DNA of 30,934 nucleotides from JAIVHA01 sp965367295 (GCA_965367295.1 CBDUHN010000039.1:1-30934), one strand, 5' to 3'; shown: positions 1 to 7,304, counted from the first letter of the stretch. Notes: generated from the sequence alone by a model not told the origin. Program-made: numbers and translations.

Positions 1-1
1 A

Positions 2-1555
2 CTGTTCGACACTATCTGCCAGCTATTGGCTGGTCGTCACCAGGGCATCAATCAGGGGGGAACCACGGCTACAGGCCGGACCGGTCGGTCGGGCGGGGCT
101 GGCGGTGGTAGTGTTGATGCTGGTGGTAGTACTGATGCGGTGGAGATGATATCCCAGCCGATGCTGGTGTCTGCTATACATGAGCTGCAGCAGGAGGACC
201 TGGCATCCCCCGTTTCCCTGGAAACGCTGGATGGCCAGCTGATACCCGAGATTCAGCTCGACACGGCACTGATTGACAGTATCAAGCTGACCTTGGTTCA
301 GCAGCGTGAGAAGTTATTCGGTGGGGTAGATCGTCGTCGCGTGGCCAGTGCCGATGCCGATGTGATCGACCTGGTGGGCATGCTATTTGAGTATATGCTC
401 AACGATGACAATATTCCCAATGCAGTAAAGGCGCTACTCAGTCGTTTGCATACGCCGTTCCTGAAAGTAGCCATTCTCGATAAACACTTCTTTACCCAGG
501 AAGACCACCCTGCACGCCAGTTGCTCAATATCATGGCAGATGTCGGTGCGCGCTACGTGGTGGAAAGCGACCTAAAGCGTGGCATCTTCCCTTATATGCG
601 ATCTGTGGTGAATCGGATTCTGAATGAGTTCGAGGACCAGCTTTCCATCTTTGCAGAGGTGCAGGCTGAATTCCAGGCTCGCCTGGAGCAGATGAAACAT
701 ACGGCTGAGGTGACCGAGCAGCGTACCCGGGAGGCCGCGACTGGACAGGAAAAACTCCAGCAGGCACGACAGCATGCCCAGCAAGTCATACAGGATCTGA
801 TCCAGGGCAATATACTGCCCGGTACCATTACGCAGCTATTGCGCCAGGCATGGACGGACAAACTGATGTTCATTCTGCTGCGTGACAAGGACGGTGAACA
901 GAGCCAGTTCTGGAAGACCGCCGTTCGTATTGCGCAGGACATCGTCTGGAGCACAGAACCCAGGACCACCGAGGATGCCCGCCAGAAACTGCGCGAGGAC
1001 CTCCCGGAACTACAGCAATATTTGCGCGAAGGGCTGGATATGCTGGCCAATTTCGGCACCGGTGACACGGACCGTCTGTATAACCTGATCACCGACAGTC
1101 AGTATGCCGCGCTGGACCCCCTGCGTGCACAGGAAGTGCAGGATCAGGCTGAAATACAACGGAAAGAAAGTGCTCAGTCCGGGGAGGTATCGGCCGATAA
1201 TACCCGTATCCATTCCGAAGAAGCGGATGTGCCCGCCGAGGTGGTTTCCCCGGAAATGGAGGAAATGCTGGATGTGCTGGAATATATCGAGTTTGGTACC
1301 TGGTTCGAGTTTGACGAGGGTGACAACAAGCTACGGCAGCGGCTGAAGCTGGCCTGGTATACCCATATGGCGGGTCACTATATGTTCGTGGACAACCTGG
1401 GCGTCAAGGCGGCGGTAAAATCCCGCAATACCCTGGCTCAGGAAATGGTGGCGGGGAAGGCCCGGATTATTGTGCAGGAGAAGCGGCCCTTTGTGGATCG
1501 GGCCATGGAAACGGTGCGCAACCTGCTGCGACGCCAGGACAGGATCAGTGCATAA
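2..1555 (+). CDS. DUF1631 family protein, 5'-truncated at window edge
   Basis: The reading frame is open from the first bases of the window to the TAA at 1553-1555, so only the C-terminal ~517 residues are present. A TTG at 26 could be read as a start, but nothing supports it and the frame continues upstream. The visible part begins with a Gly/Ser/Thr-rich low-complexity linker, followed by a long, mostly helical charged region. It ends in a compact segment containing GTWFEF, an Arg/Lys-rich strand and a hydrophobic strand with MFVDNLG. That last segment is the typical end of DUF1631 proteins, which are usually about 700-800 aa, and to my eye it resembles a degenerate PilZ-like barrel. Function is unknown. 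A PilZ gene follows 32 bp downstream on the same strand, which hints at c-di-GMP-related signalling. Older databases sometimes call this family thymidine phosphorylase, which the sequence does not support. Confidence 0.8.
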   Translation: MFDTICQLLAGRHQGINQGGTTATGRTGRSGGAGGGSVDAGGSTDAVEMISQPMLVSAIHELQQEDLASPVSLETLDGQLIPEIQLDTALIDSIKLTLVQQREKLFGGVDRRRVASADADVIDLVGMLFEYMLNDDNIPNAVKALLSRLHTPFLKVAILDKHFFTQEDHPARQLLNIMADVGARYVVESDLKRGIFPYMRSVVNRILNEFEDQLSIFAEVQAEFQARLEQMKHTAEVTEQRTREAATGQEKLQQARQHAQQVIQDLIQGNILPGTITQLLRQAWTDKLMFILLRDKDGEQSQFWKTAVRIAQDIVWSTEPRTTEDARQKLREDLPELQQYLREGLDMLANFGTGDTDRLYNLITDSQYAALDPLRAQEVQDQAEIQRKESAQSGEVSADNTRIHSEEADVPAEVVSPEMEEMLDVLEYIEFGTWFEFDEGDNKLRQRLKLAWYTHMAGHYMFVDNLGVKAAVKSRNTLAQEMVAGKARIIVQEKRPFVDRAMETVRNLLRRQDRISA

Positions 1556-1587
1556 CCGCGGTATCGGTAAACAGTGAGGTAGAGGGG

Positions 1588-1944
1588 ATGAGTAACGCAG
1601 AAAATCTCTGTATGCAGGACAAGCGCAAGCTCGCTCGCTGCACGGTAGATGATATTCTTGAGGTGTTCGATATTCATTCCGAGCGCCAGATCGGACGCGT
1701 GGTGGACATCTCCGTGGAAGGCCTGATGCTGATTAGCCAGACTCCGATCGAGGTAAACCGGATTTTCCAGCTGTTGATCCCGTTACCGATGTCGCTGGAG
1801 GGTTGTAACGAGATTCGCCTTGGCGTGGAAAGCCTGTGGGCACGCGAGAGCGGCGATGGTACCCAGTACTGGAGCGGTTTTCATGTGATCTGTATTTCTG
1901 ATCAGGACCGCGACTGTATTGAGCAGATGCTGAGCCATATCTGA
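1588..1944 (+). CDS. PilZ domain protein (putative c-di-GMP receptor)
   Basis: This is a 118-aa single-domain protein. It carries both parts of the PilZ c-di-GMP-binding signature: an RxxxR element near residues 13-17 (RKLAR) and a D/NxSxxG element (DISVEG, near residues 41-46). A beta-barrel-like pattern follows and ends near an aromatic strand (YWSGFHV). Small stand-alone PilZ proteins bind cyclic di-GMP and act as effectors by touching a partner; the target cannot be read from the sequence. The ATG at 1588 has a purine-rich GAGGTAGAGGGG just upstream. The gene follows the DUF1631 gene by 32 bp and probably shares its transcript. Transcription ends at the strong hairpin at 1973-2008. It faces a convergent YfiR/sensor-kinase operon. 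Confidence 0.88.
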   Translation: MSNAENLCMQDKRKLARCTVDDILEVFDIHSERQIGRVVDISVEGLMLISQTPIEVNRIFQLLIPLPMSLEGCNEIRLGVESLWARESGDGTQYWSGFHVICISDQDRDCIEQMLSHI

Positions 1945-1972
1945 ACCGCATACTATTACGCATATTATTTTG

Positions 1973-2010
1973 AAAAACCGCCTGGGCAGATGCCCAGGCG
2001 GTTTTTTTAT
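1973..2010. terminator. Strong rho-independent terminator shared by two convergent genes
   Basis: An 11-bp perfect stem (1978-1988 pairs with 1991-2001) is preceded by five A and followed by seven T (2002-2008). It can therefore end transcription in both directions: for the PilZ gene on + and for the histidine kinase gene on -. The TAA stop of the kinase gene (2009-2007 on the minus strand) lies inside the T-tract. Confidence 0.93.
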
Positions 2011-3488
2011 GCAGTATTCCGGTTATTGGTCCGGGTGCTGTTGCCCTTTCCCAGGGTGAACCGGAAGGTGGCACCCTGATTCGGGGCGCTCTCGGCCCAG
2101 ATCTCACCACCATGGCGATGTATGATGCGCGACACCGTCGCAAGTCCGATGCCGGTACCTTCAAATTCAGACTGATCATGGAGGCGTTGAAATGCGCCAA
2201 ACAGCCGGTCGTAATAATCCATACTGAAACCGGCGCCATTATCCCGCACGTAGAATACCCTCATGCCATCTGCCGACTGCATGCCGAGCTCGATGCGGGC
2301 ATCTGTGCAATGGCGGGTGAACTTCCAGGCATTGGCAAGCAGGTTGTGCAGCACGATGTGTAGTAGCTTGGGATCCGCATGGACGAAAAGATCCGCTTCT
2401 ACCTGTGTGTGCACCTGGCGTTCGGGGTGCGCATCCTGTAGTTCCTGAAGGCATTCCTGCGCAATCCTGCTGATGTTGGTGGTGGAGCGGTGCATCTCCT
2501 GGCTTGAGGTCCGGGACAGGGTCAATAGAGCGCTGATCAGCTCATCCATATGTGTGCTGGCTTTGCAGATTCGCTGTAGGTAATTATGCGATTCCGGGGC
2601 CAGTTTGCCTTCTGTCGTCTCCATGATTGCTTGGCTGAAGCCGTTGATGGCGCGCAGTGGTGCGCGTAGGTCATGGGAGACCGAGTAGGCAAAGGATTCG
2701 AGCTCCTGGTTGGTGACTTCCAGTTCATGGGTGCGTTCGGCTACCATGTTTTCCAGGTGTTCCTTGGCCTGAGTCAATTGCAGGTTCTGGTGCTCAATGG
2801 TGTTGAGCATCGCGTTGAAGGCATGGGATAGCCTGCCCAATTCATCGCGGCCGTATTCTGGCGCTCGCAGGGAATAGTCTCGTTGCTGTTCGATAGTAGT
2901 GGCGGTTGCGGCCACATGGCTGAGGGGATTGGAAATCAGTCGTTGTACCAGGTTGGAAAGCAGGTAGGCGGCCAGCCCGGCGGTAATGGCAATCAGCAGT
3001 GCGGCGAAGGCCTGCTTGCGTAGCCGTTCATCAATGCTTTTCAGTTCTGCTTCCAGATAGATATAACCGACCACTTCATCTGCCAAGCGTATCGGACCGT
3101 GTACGTGCAGGCGCTGGGATTCCAGATGAGTGAGTATCTCTGGCGTCTGTGGTGCGGGCGGGCATGGGGGGCTGCTCGCCTCACGGCGATAGGATGCAAA
3201 CTCCCCGCCATCGGCTCGATAGACGCAGGCCATGGTGAGGTTAGGGGATTCCTCCAGGGCCTGCAGGTTATCGCGGGCCAGGGTCGGATCATCGAATACC
3301 AGTGCGGCGGTACTGCGATTACCCAGCAGGCGGGCCAGGGTGCTGATTTCCTGTCCCATGGTCTGCTTGGCCAGTCGAATGTCATAGCTGATAAAGGCCA
3401 GGCTGGCCAGCAGCAATACCGACAGACTGACACTCATGATGAGGATCATGAGCTTGCTACGGATGGGGAGGTTGGCCATGAACATCAT
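2007..3488 (-). CDS. Membrane sensor histidine kinase with YfiN-like CHASE8 periplasmic domain
   Basis: This 493-aa inner-membrane kinase has TM1 (about 12-34), a periplasmic sensor (about 35-158) with the CHASE8-type pattern found in YfiN/TpbB, TM2 (about 159-179) and a HAMP domain (about 180-233). A short coiled coil leads into HisKA with phospho-acceptor His272 (SHDLRAP). The ATPase domain has N382/N386, DNGAG (416-420) and GTGIGL (444-449). All catalytic boxes are intact. The upstream neighbour is a YfiR-like protein; the two genes overlap by ATGA at 3485-3488, implying translational coupling. In Pseudomonas YfiR is a periplasmic repressor that binds the sensor domain of the cyclase YfiN. 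Here the partner has a kinase output instead of GGDEF. No response regulator lies nearby, so the target is unknown. ATGs at codons 1, 2 and 4 make the exact start uncertain by a few residues. Confidence 0.9.
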   Translation of the reverse strand: MMFMANLPIRSKLMILIMSVSLSVLLLASLAFISYDIRLAKQTMGQEISTLARLLGNRSTAALVFDDPTLARDNLQALEESPNLTMACVYRADGGEFASYRREASSPPCPPAPQTPEILTHLESQRLHVHGPIRLADEVVGYIYLEAELKSIDERLRKQAFAALLIAITAGLAAYLLSNLVQRLISNPLSHVAATATTIEQQRDYSLRAPEYGRDELGRLSHAFNAMLNTIEHQNLQLTQAKEHLENMVAERTHELEVTNQELESFAYSVSHDLRAPLRAINGFSQAIMETTEGKLAPESHNYLQRICKASTHMDELISALLTLSRTSSQEMHRSTTNISRIAQECLQELQDAHPERQVHTQVEADLFVHADPKLLHIVLHNLLANAWKFTRHCTDARIELGMQSADGMRVFYVRDNGAGFSMDYYDRLFGAFQRLHDQSEFEGTGIGLATVSRIIHRHGGEIWAESAPNQGATFRFTLGKGNSTRTNNRNTA

Positions 3489-4126
3489 GGTGTGTGCTCC
3501 GCATTAGTTGTAGTGGCTCCGGGTCGGAATACCCGTTCGCAGACCTCGATGAGCTGAGCATTTACTTGTAGTCCAGCACTGTGGATGGCGCCCAGGTTCA
3601 TTTGCAGGCGCACCCTGTTGTCACGCAGTACGAAGCCGATCATGCCACCGCGCTCTGCGAAATCCGGAATGCTGCTGACGGTGAGTATCGGATAGGGTTC
3701 CAGCTTGTCGAGCAGGTGCTGCAGGCGTACCTGCTGGTGACGGGGGAGGTAGAGCAGCTGGCAACTGGTAAAATCACCGCCGGTTTCGATGTGGCGTACG
3801 CTCAGCGGGTGGGTGCCTGCCTGGCGGTTTTGCAGGGGGAGCAGTTGCGGTTTCAGCGCACTGTCGCCCAGCACGCAGATGTGTAGCGGGGTATTTTCAT
3901 CAGGCAGACTTTCCTGAGGCCACTCCACGAATTTGGTAAAGTGGTAAAGGAATGCAGCCTTGACCCGGTTTTCTGTATCGCGGGGTGCGGCCAGGATACC
4001 GGCCGGCATGAGCGCGGCCAGCAGCAGTAACAGGTAACAGCAGGAATGTGCACGGCCCACCCGCGTCGGGACGAGTCTGGCGCGGGGATTGGCTTGCTGA
4101 TTACTCGGACTGGGTGCTGCAGGCAT
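3485..4126 (-). CDS. YfiR-like (DUF4154) periplasmic regulator
   Basis: This 213-aa protein has an N-terminal signal sequence: basic residues followed by a Leu-rich core at about 30-46, ending AAP. The mature part carries the YfiR/DUF4154 features KAAFLYHFTKFVEWP near residues 56-70, HICVLGD at 82-88 and a C-terminal NLGAIHSAGLQVNAQLIEV-type segment. Known YfiR proteins are periplasmic repressors of the membrane sensor YfiN and respond to envelope or redox stress. Cys84 and Cys122 are spaced like one cysteine pair of P. aeruginosa YfiR; the second pair appears absent, a comparison made from memory. The gene overlaps the CHASE8 histidine kinase gene by ATGA, so the kinase is the likely partner. 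The start is supported by AGGAAGG about 5 nt before the ATG at 4126. Confidence 0.87.
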   Translation of the reverse strand: MPAAPSPSNQQANPRARLVPTRVGRAHSCCYLLLLLAALMPAGILAAPRDTENRVKAAFLYHFTKFVEWPQESLPDENTPLHICVLGDSALKPQLLPLQNRQAGTHPLSVRHIETGGDFTSCQLLYLPRHQQVRLQHLLDKLEPYPILTVSSIPDFAERGGMIGFVLRDNRVRLQMNLGAIHSAGLQVNAQLIEVCERVFRPGATTTNAEHTP

Positions 4127-4201
4127 CCTTGCCTTCCTGGTGCGGGGGTTATTCGTTATGTCGGCTCGCCCGGTTATCCCTTAACCGTGTGAGCCTGTAG
4201 C

Positions 4202-5434
4202 TCAGACGGGCTCACCGTAGGTGCGTTGTACATACTCGGTGACCAGTTGCTGGAATTCCTCGGCAATGTGCTCACCCTTGAGAGTAACGGTTTTCTCGCC
4301 ATCCACATAGACCGGAGCGACGGGGCGTTCACCGGTGCCGGGCAGGCTGATGCCGATATTGGCATGCTTGCTTTCACCGGGGCCGTTGACCACGCATCCC
4401 ATCACCGCCACGGTCATATCCTCAACGCCCGGATACTGTTTGTGCCAGACCGGCATCTGTTCGCGCAGGTAACCCTGGATGGTCTGTGCCAGTTGCTGAA
4501 AATAGTCACTGCTGGTGCGCCCGCAGCCCGGGCAGGCCACCACCATCGGCGTGAAGGAACGCAGTCCCATGGACTGGAGGATTTCCTGTGCGACGATGAC
4601 CTCCTGGCTACGACTGCCACCGGGTTCCGGGGTCAGAGAAATGCGGATGGTATCTCCGATGCCCTCCTGCAGCAGCAATGCCAGCGCTGCAGTAGAGGCG
4701 ACTATGCCCTTGGAGCCCATGCCCGCCTCGGTCAGTCCCAGGTGCAGGGCATACTCACTGCGCGTGGCCAGTTCCCGGTATACCGAGACCAGATCCTGCA
4801 CGCCACTCATTTTTACCGACAGAATGATTTTGTCTCTACCAAGACCCAGTTCTTCGGCTTTGGCGGCGCTCTGCAGCGCGGAGGTCACCATCGCATCGTG
4901 GGTGATGTCCCGGGTATTGCGCGGTGTTTCGGATCGATTGTTTTCGTCCATCAATCGCACCACCAGTTCCTGGTCGAGGCTGCCCCAGTTGACGCCAATT
5001 CGCACCGGCTTGTCGTAGCGGCAGGCAGTCTCGATCATAGTGGCGAACTGCTCGTCGCGCTTCTTGCCGCGGCCCACATTACCGGGGTTGATGCGGTACT
5101 TGGCCAGTGCCTCGGCGCAGGCCGGGTGGTTGGTCAGCAGCTTGTGGCCGTTGAAATGGAAATCACCGATCAGCGGTACGTTATTTCCCTGGCGATCGAG
5201 CTGCTCGCGAATGTGTGGCACTGCCGCGGCAGCCTCCTCGGAATTTACCGTGATACGTACCAGTTCCGAGCCGGCACGTGTCAGCTGTGCCACCTGCTTC
5301 ACCGTGGCCTGGATATCGGCGGTGTCGGTGTTGGTCATGGACTGCACCACAACTGGTGCGCCGCCACCGACAAGGATGTGTCCCACGAGAACGGGCACGG
5401 TGGGGTGACGCTGGGGGAATGGGGGCTGGATCAT
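4202..5434 (-). CDS. ispG: 4-hydroxy-3-methylbut-2-enyl-diphosphate synthase IspG
   Basis: IspG (GcpE) is a cytoplasmic 4Fe-4S enzyme that reductively converts MEcPP to HMBPP in the MEP pathway to isoprenoids. The 410-aa protein has an N-terminal TIM-barrel domain (QSMTNTDT near 31, INPGNVG near 115). The C-terminal cluster domain has three cysteine ligands, Cys301 and Cys304 (CPGC) and Cys347, plus Glu354 (GCVVNGPGES). These correspond to the ligands of E. coli IspG, which is about 40 residues shorter. The gene is divergent from lexA. The ATG at 5434 is the only start that keeps the conserved N-terminus. The stop codon lies in a 7-bp stem (GTGAGCC/GGCTCAC) without a T-tract, 75 bp before the yfiR-like gene, so read-through is possible. 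Confidence 0.97.
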   Translation of the reverse strand: MIQPPFPQRHPTVPVLVGHILVGGGAPVVVQSMTNTDTADIQATVKQVAQLTRAGSELVRITVNSEEAAAAVPHIREQLDRQGNNVPLIGDFHFNGHKLLTNHPACAEALAKYRINPGNVGRGKKRDEQFATMIETACRYDKPVRIGVNWGSLDQELVVRLMDENNRSETPRNTRDITHDAMVTSALQSAAKAEELGLGRDKIILSVKMSGVQDLVSVYRELATRSEYALHLGLTEAGMGSKGIVASTAALALLLQEGIGDTIRISLTPEPGGSRSQEVIVAQEILQSMGLRSFTPMVVACPGCGRTSSDYFQQLAQTIQGYLREQMPVWHKQYPGVEDMTVAVMGCVVNGPGESKHANIGISLPGTGERPVAPVYVDGEKTVTLKGEHIAEEFQQLVTEYVQRTYGEPV

Positions 5435-5532
5435 GGGAGGCAGGTTGCAGTTGCTCGGAGGTGCCTATGATACCGGATTCCCGGGCTGATCTGCCAAAGC
5501 AGCCCAACCCTGGAGGTTGTAGGGATGTACGC

Positions 5533-5560
5533 TTGCGCTATCAGGGTAACTGTATATACT
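5533..5560 (+). promoter_or_regulatory. Candidate lexA promoter
   Basis: A TTGCGC at 5533-5538 is separated by 16 bp from a TATACT at 5555-5560 (5 of 6 to the -10 consensus). The -10 element lies inside the first SOS box, so bound LexA would occlude it. This is as expected for autorepression. Confidence 0.6.
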
Positions 5561-5565
5561 TCCAG
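5550..5565 (+). promoter_or_regulatory. LexA (SOS) box 1 upstream of lexA
   Basis: The site reads CTGTATATACTTCCAG. It keeps the CTGT-N8-nnAG architecture of the E. coli-type SOS box with a single mismatch in the right arm (CCAG for ACAG). It lies 36 bp before the lexA ATG and overlaps the -10 element. Confidence 0.82.
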
Positions 5566-5572
5566 TCATCAG

Positions 5573-5588
5573 CTGGATAAATCAACAG
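5573..5588 (+). promoter_or_regulatory. Candidate LexA (SOS) box 2 upstream of lexA
   Basis: The site reads CTGGATAAATCAACAG. It has a perfect right arm and one mismatch in the left arm, and starts 23 bp after the start of box 1. E. coli lexA also has two boxes about two helical turns apart. Confidence 0.65.
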
Positions 5589-5601
5589 TACAGGTTCACC
5601 T

Positions 5602-6201
5602 ATGAGCGAGCTTACCCCGCGCCAGGCCGAAATCCTTTCCATGATCCGCGAATTCATGCTCAGCGAGGGTTGCCCGCCTACCCGCGCCGATATCGCCGAC
5701 CACTTTGGCTTCCGTTCCCCCAATGCCGCCGAGGATCACCTCAAGGCCCTGGCGCGCAAGGGAGTGATCGAACTGGTGCCCGGTTCCTCGCGGGGCATCC
5801 GGCTACTGGAGGAGATCGGCATGCCGGTGGTAGGAAGGGTGGCGGCCGGCAGTCCCATCCTCGCCGAGGAGCACATCGAGGATCATTACCCCGTCGATCC
5901 GGCGCTGTTTCATCCCCGGGCCCATTACCTGTTGCGGGTGCGCGGCATGAGCATGAAGGACGCCGGCATTCTTGACGGCGATCTGCTGGCGGTGCATCGC
6001 ACCCATCTCGCCCGCAATGGTCAAATCGTGGTGGCGCGCATCGACGATGAGGTCACGGTCAAGCGTTTCCAGCAGCGAAATAATATTGTACGCCTGTTGC
6101 CGGAGAATCCCGACTTCGAGCCTATTCGGGTGGATCTGCGCCAGCAGTCTCTGGTGATCGAGGGGCTGGGTGTAGGCGTGCTGCGCACGGATGGCCTGTG
6201 A
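5602..6201 (+). CDS. lexA: LexA repressor, SOS regulon
   Basis: LexA represses DNA-damage genes and cleaves itself when stimulated by RecA filaments. The 199-aa protein has an N-terminal winged helix-turn-helix (1-70, including PPTRADIADHFGF) and a C-terminal S24 peptidase-like domain. The self-cleavage bond is Ala82-Gly83, and the catalytic dyad is Ser117 (GMSM) and Lys154 (VKRF). Length and spacing are within two residues of E. coli LexA. The gene carries its own tandem SOS boxes, so it is autoregulated. No recA, sulA or imuAB-type gene follows; the next genes are on the opposite strand. Confidence 0.98.
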   Translation: MSELTPRQAEILSMIREFMLSEGCPPTRADIADHFGFRSPNAAEDHLKALARKGVIELVPGSSRGIRLLEEIGMPVVGRVAAGSPILAEEHIEDHYPVDPALFHPRAHYLLRVRGMSMKDAGILDGDLLAVHRTHLARNGQIVVARIDDEVTVKRFQQRNNIVRLLPENPDFEPIRVDLRQQSLVIEGLGVGVLRTDGL

Positions 6202-6333
6202 AATACCTGGCATCGGAGGTCGGGTAGGCTGGACGAGTTTCCATCCGACCAATCCGGAGGCTACTTGGTCAGGGCGTAGGAAATACATCAGGATGGTGGG
6301 CCGGTCAGCCTCCAGGACCCGGTAGGTTCGCAT
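6202..6333. other. Intergenic gap between lexA and the NorF-like gene
   Basis: These 132 bp separate two convergent genes. There is a weak 6-bp inverted repeat (GGTCGG at 6218-6223, CCGACC at 6245-6250) with a long loop and no T-tract. I see no credible gene or clear terminator in it. Confidence 0.4.
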
Positions 6334-6609
6334 TCACCCCGATAGCCAGAATGCGATGGCGATCAGCCCGCCCGGGATCAGCAACCAGGCGAGGATTACC
6401 CAGCGCCAGGGCCCGCGTACCGGTCGCAGTCCCATGAAATAATCCCCCAGCAGCTGTCCTTTCAGCAGGGCCACCCCCAGTACCAGCAGGGCCACCTTCA
6501 GCCCACCCATGCCTGCCTCCCCGATGGCATAGGTCAACAGGGTGAGCGCCACCATGGCCAGCCAAACCCACGTGCAGGGGCGCATTAGCCGGTTTGGTTC
6601 CGTATTCAT
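6334..6609 (-). CDS. Small NorF / cytochrome oxidase subunit IV-like membrane protein
   Basis: This 91-aa protein has three hydrophobic segments (about 12-31, 34-52 and 68-90). It contains the polar-turn pattern KGQLLGDYFMGLRP between the second and third segments, typical of prokaryotic subunit IV (COX4_pro) and NorF proteins. The frame is open upstream, but the ATG at 6609 is preferred because it overlaps the preceding gene by ATGA (6606-6609). In denitrifiers NorE and NorF are accessory to nitric oxide reductase, and a similar pair can accompany heme-copper oxidases. No catalytic subunit lies in the window, so an NO-reductase role is inferred only from pairing and the upstream FNR-type site. 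Confidence 0.8.
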   Translation of the reverse strand: MNTEPNRLMRPCTWVWLAMVALTLLTYAIGEAGMGGLKVALLVLGVALLKGQLLGDYFMGLRPVRGPWRWVILAWLLIPGGLIAIAFWLSG

Positions 6610-7190
6610 CCGTGCATCACATAGACCAGGGGGAACAGGATCAGCCATACCAGGTCCACCATGTGCCAGTAGGCGGCGCCGGTTTCCACTCCGGTATGCT
6701 CGCGGGCATTGTAGGCGCCCTGCCGGGCCTTCCAGGCTACCGCAGCCAGGATCGCCATGCCCATGATTACGTGCATGAAATGAAAGAAGGTCAGTGACAG
6801 GTAGAACATGTAGAAAGTGTTGGTGGACAGCTGGATGCCCTGTCCAATGTGGTGGGCATACTCGGCGGATTTCAGGATCAGAAACAACGCACCGAGGGCC
6901 AGTGCCCCCAGCAGCCAGCGTACACAGCCGGCGTTGGCATCACGACGGATCGCGGCCACCGCCCGCACCACGCAGTAGCTGCTGGTGATCAGTGCCAGGG
7001 TATTGAGCAGGGCCGTGGTGCGGTCCAGGGTCTGCTGGTACTGGTTGAACAGCTCCACATGCTGCATGCGGGTGAAGGCATAGGCGCTGAAAAACACCGC
7101 GAACACGGTCAACTCCGCGAGGATGAAAATCCAGATGGCCAGATCGCCCGGGGGATGGCGGGGCGCCGTGATGGTAGCGGTAGATGACAT
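6606..7190 (-). CDS. Cytochrome c oxidase subunit III family protein, NorE-like
   Basis: This 194-aa polytopic inner-membrane protein has about five transmembrane segments. Subunit III-family features include PGDLAIWIFILAEL (14-27), KSAEYAHH (107-114), the FFHFMHVIMG segment (135-144) and a C-terminal YWHMVDLVWL (174-183). At ~190 aa it lacks the two extra N-terminal helices of 7-TM CoxC, matching the NorE/NirO group. NorE proteins are linked to nitric oxide reduction but are not catalytic. It is translationally coupled to the NorF-like gene. A perfect FNR/Dnr-type palindrome lies 63 bp upstream of the start, implying induction under low oxygen or by nitrogen oxides. An orphan oxidase subunit is the alternative reading. 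Confidence 0.85.
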   Translation of the reverse strand: MSSTATITAPRHPPGDLAIWIFILAELTVFAVFFSAYAFTRMQHVELFNQYQQTLDRTTALLNTLALITSSYCVVRAVAAIRRDANAGCVRWLLGALALGALFLILKSAEYAHHIGQGIQLSTNTFYMFYLSLTFFHFMHVIMGMAILAAVAWKARQGAYNAREHTGVETGAAYWHMVDLVWLILFPLVYVMHG

Positions 7191-7252
7191 AATGTGCGAT
7201 TTATAGGGGTGGTAAGTGATGCCATGCTAGCGATATGGCGAGGTGGCCGGCC

Positions 7253-7266
7253 TTGATAAAGATCAA
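7253..7266 (-). promoter_or_regulatory. Perfect FNR/Anr/Dnr-type binding site
   Basis: TTGATAAAGATCAA matches the CRP/FNR-superfamily consensus TTGAT-N4-ATCAA exactly. Read on the minus strand, a TAGCAT -10-like hexamer lies about 23 bp downstream. That would put the box near -41.5, the class II activating position. It lies between dat and the NorE-like gene, so it probably serves the latter. Confidence 0.8.
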
Positions 7267-7279
7267 ATTGTAGCAGTAA

Positions 7280-7304
7280 CGGGCTACCGCATATTACCAG
7301 CCCG
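7280..7304 (-). other. Weak hairpin downstream of dat
   Basis: A 6-bp inverted repeat (CGGGCT / AGCCCG) lies 35 bp past the dat stop, with a 13-nt loop and no T-tract. It could be a weak terminator separating dat from the FNR-controlled genes; the support is thin. Confidence 0.25.

Noticed and set aside
4160..4215. Hairpins between ispG and the yfiR-like gene as a terminator
   Set aside because: GTGAGCC/GGCTCAC has a 13-nt loop and no T-tract; GGTTA/TAACC is short. Insufficient for a terminator call.
4226..5470. 414-aa open frame antisense to ispG
   Set aside because: It runs opposite a clear ispG with all catalytic residues, has no recognisable domain, and reflects the codon bias of a GC-rich gene.
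5803..6333. 176-aa minus-strand frame over lexA and the following gap
   Set aside because: Mostly antisense to lexA, no domain, and no ribosome-binding site; the unique part is only about 130 bp.
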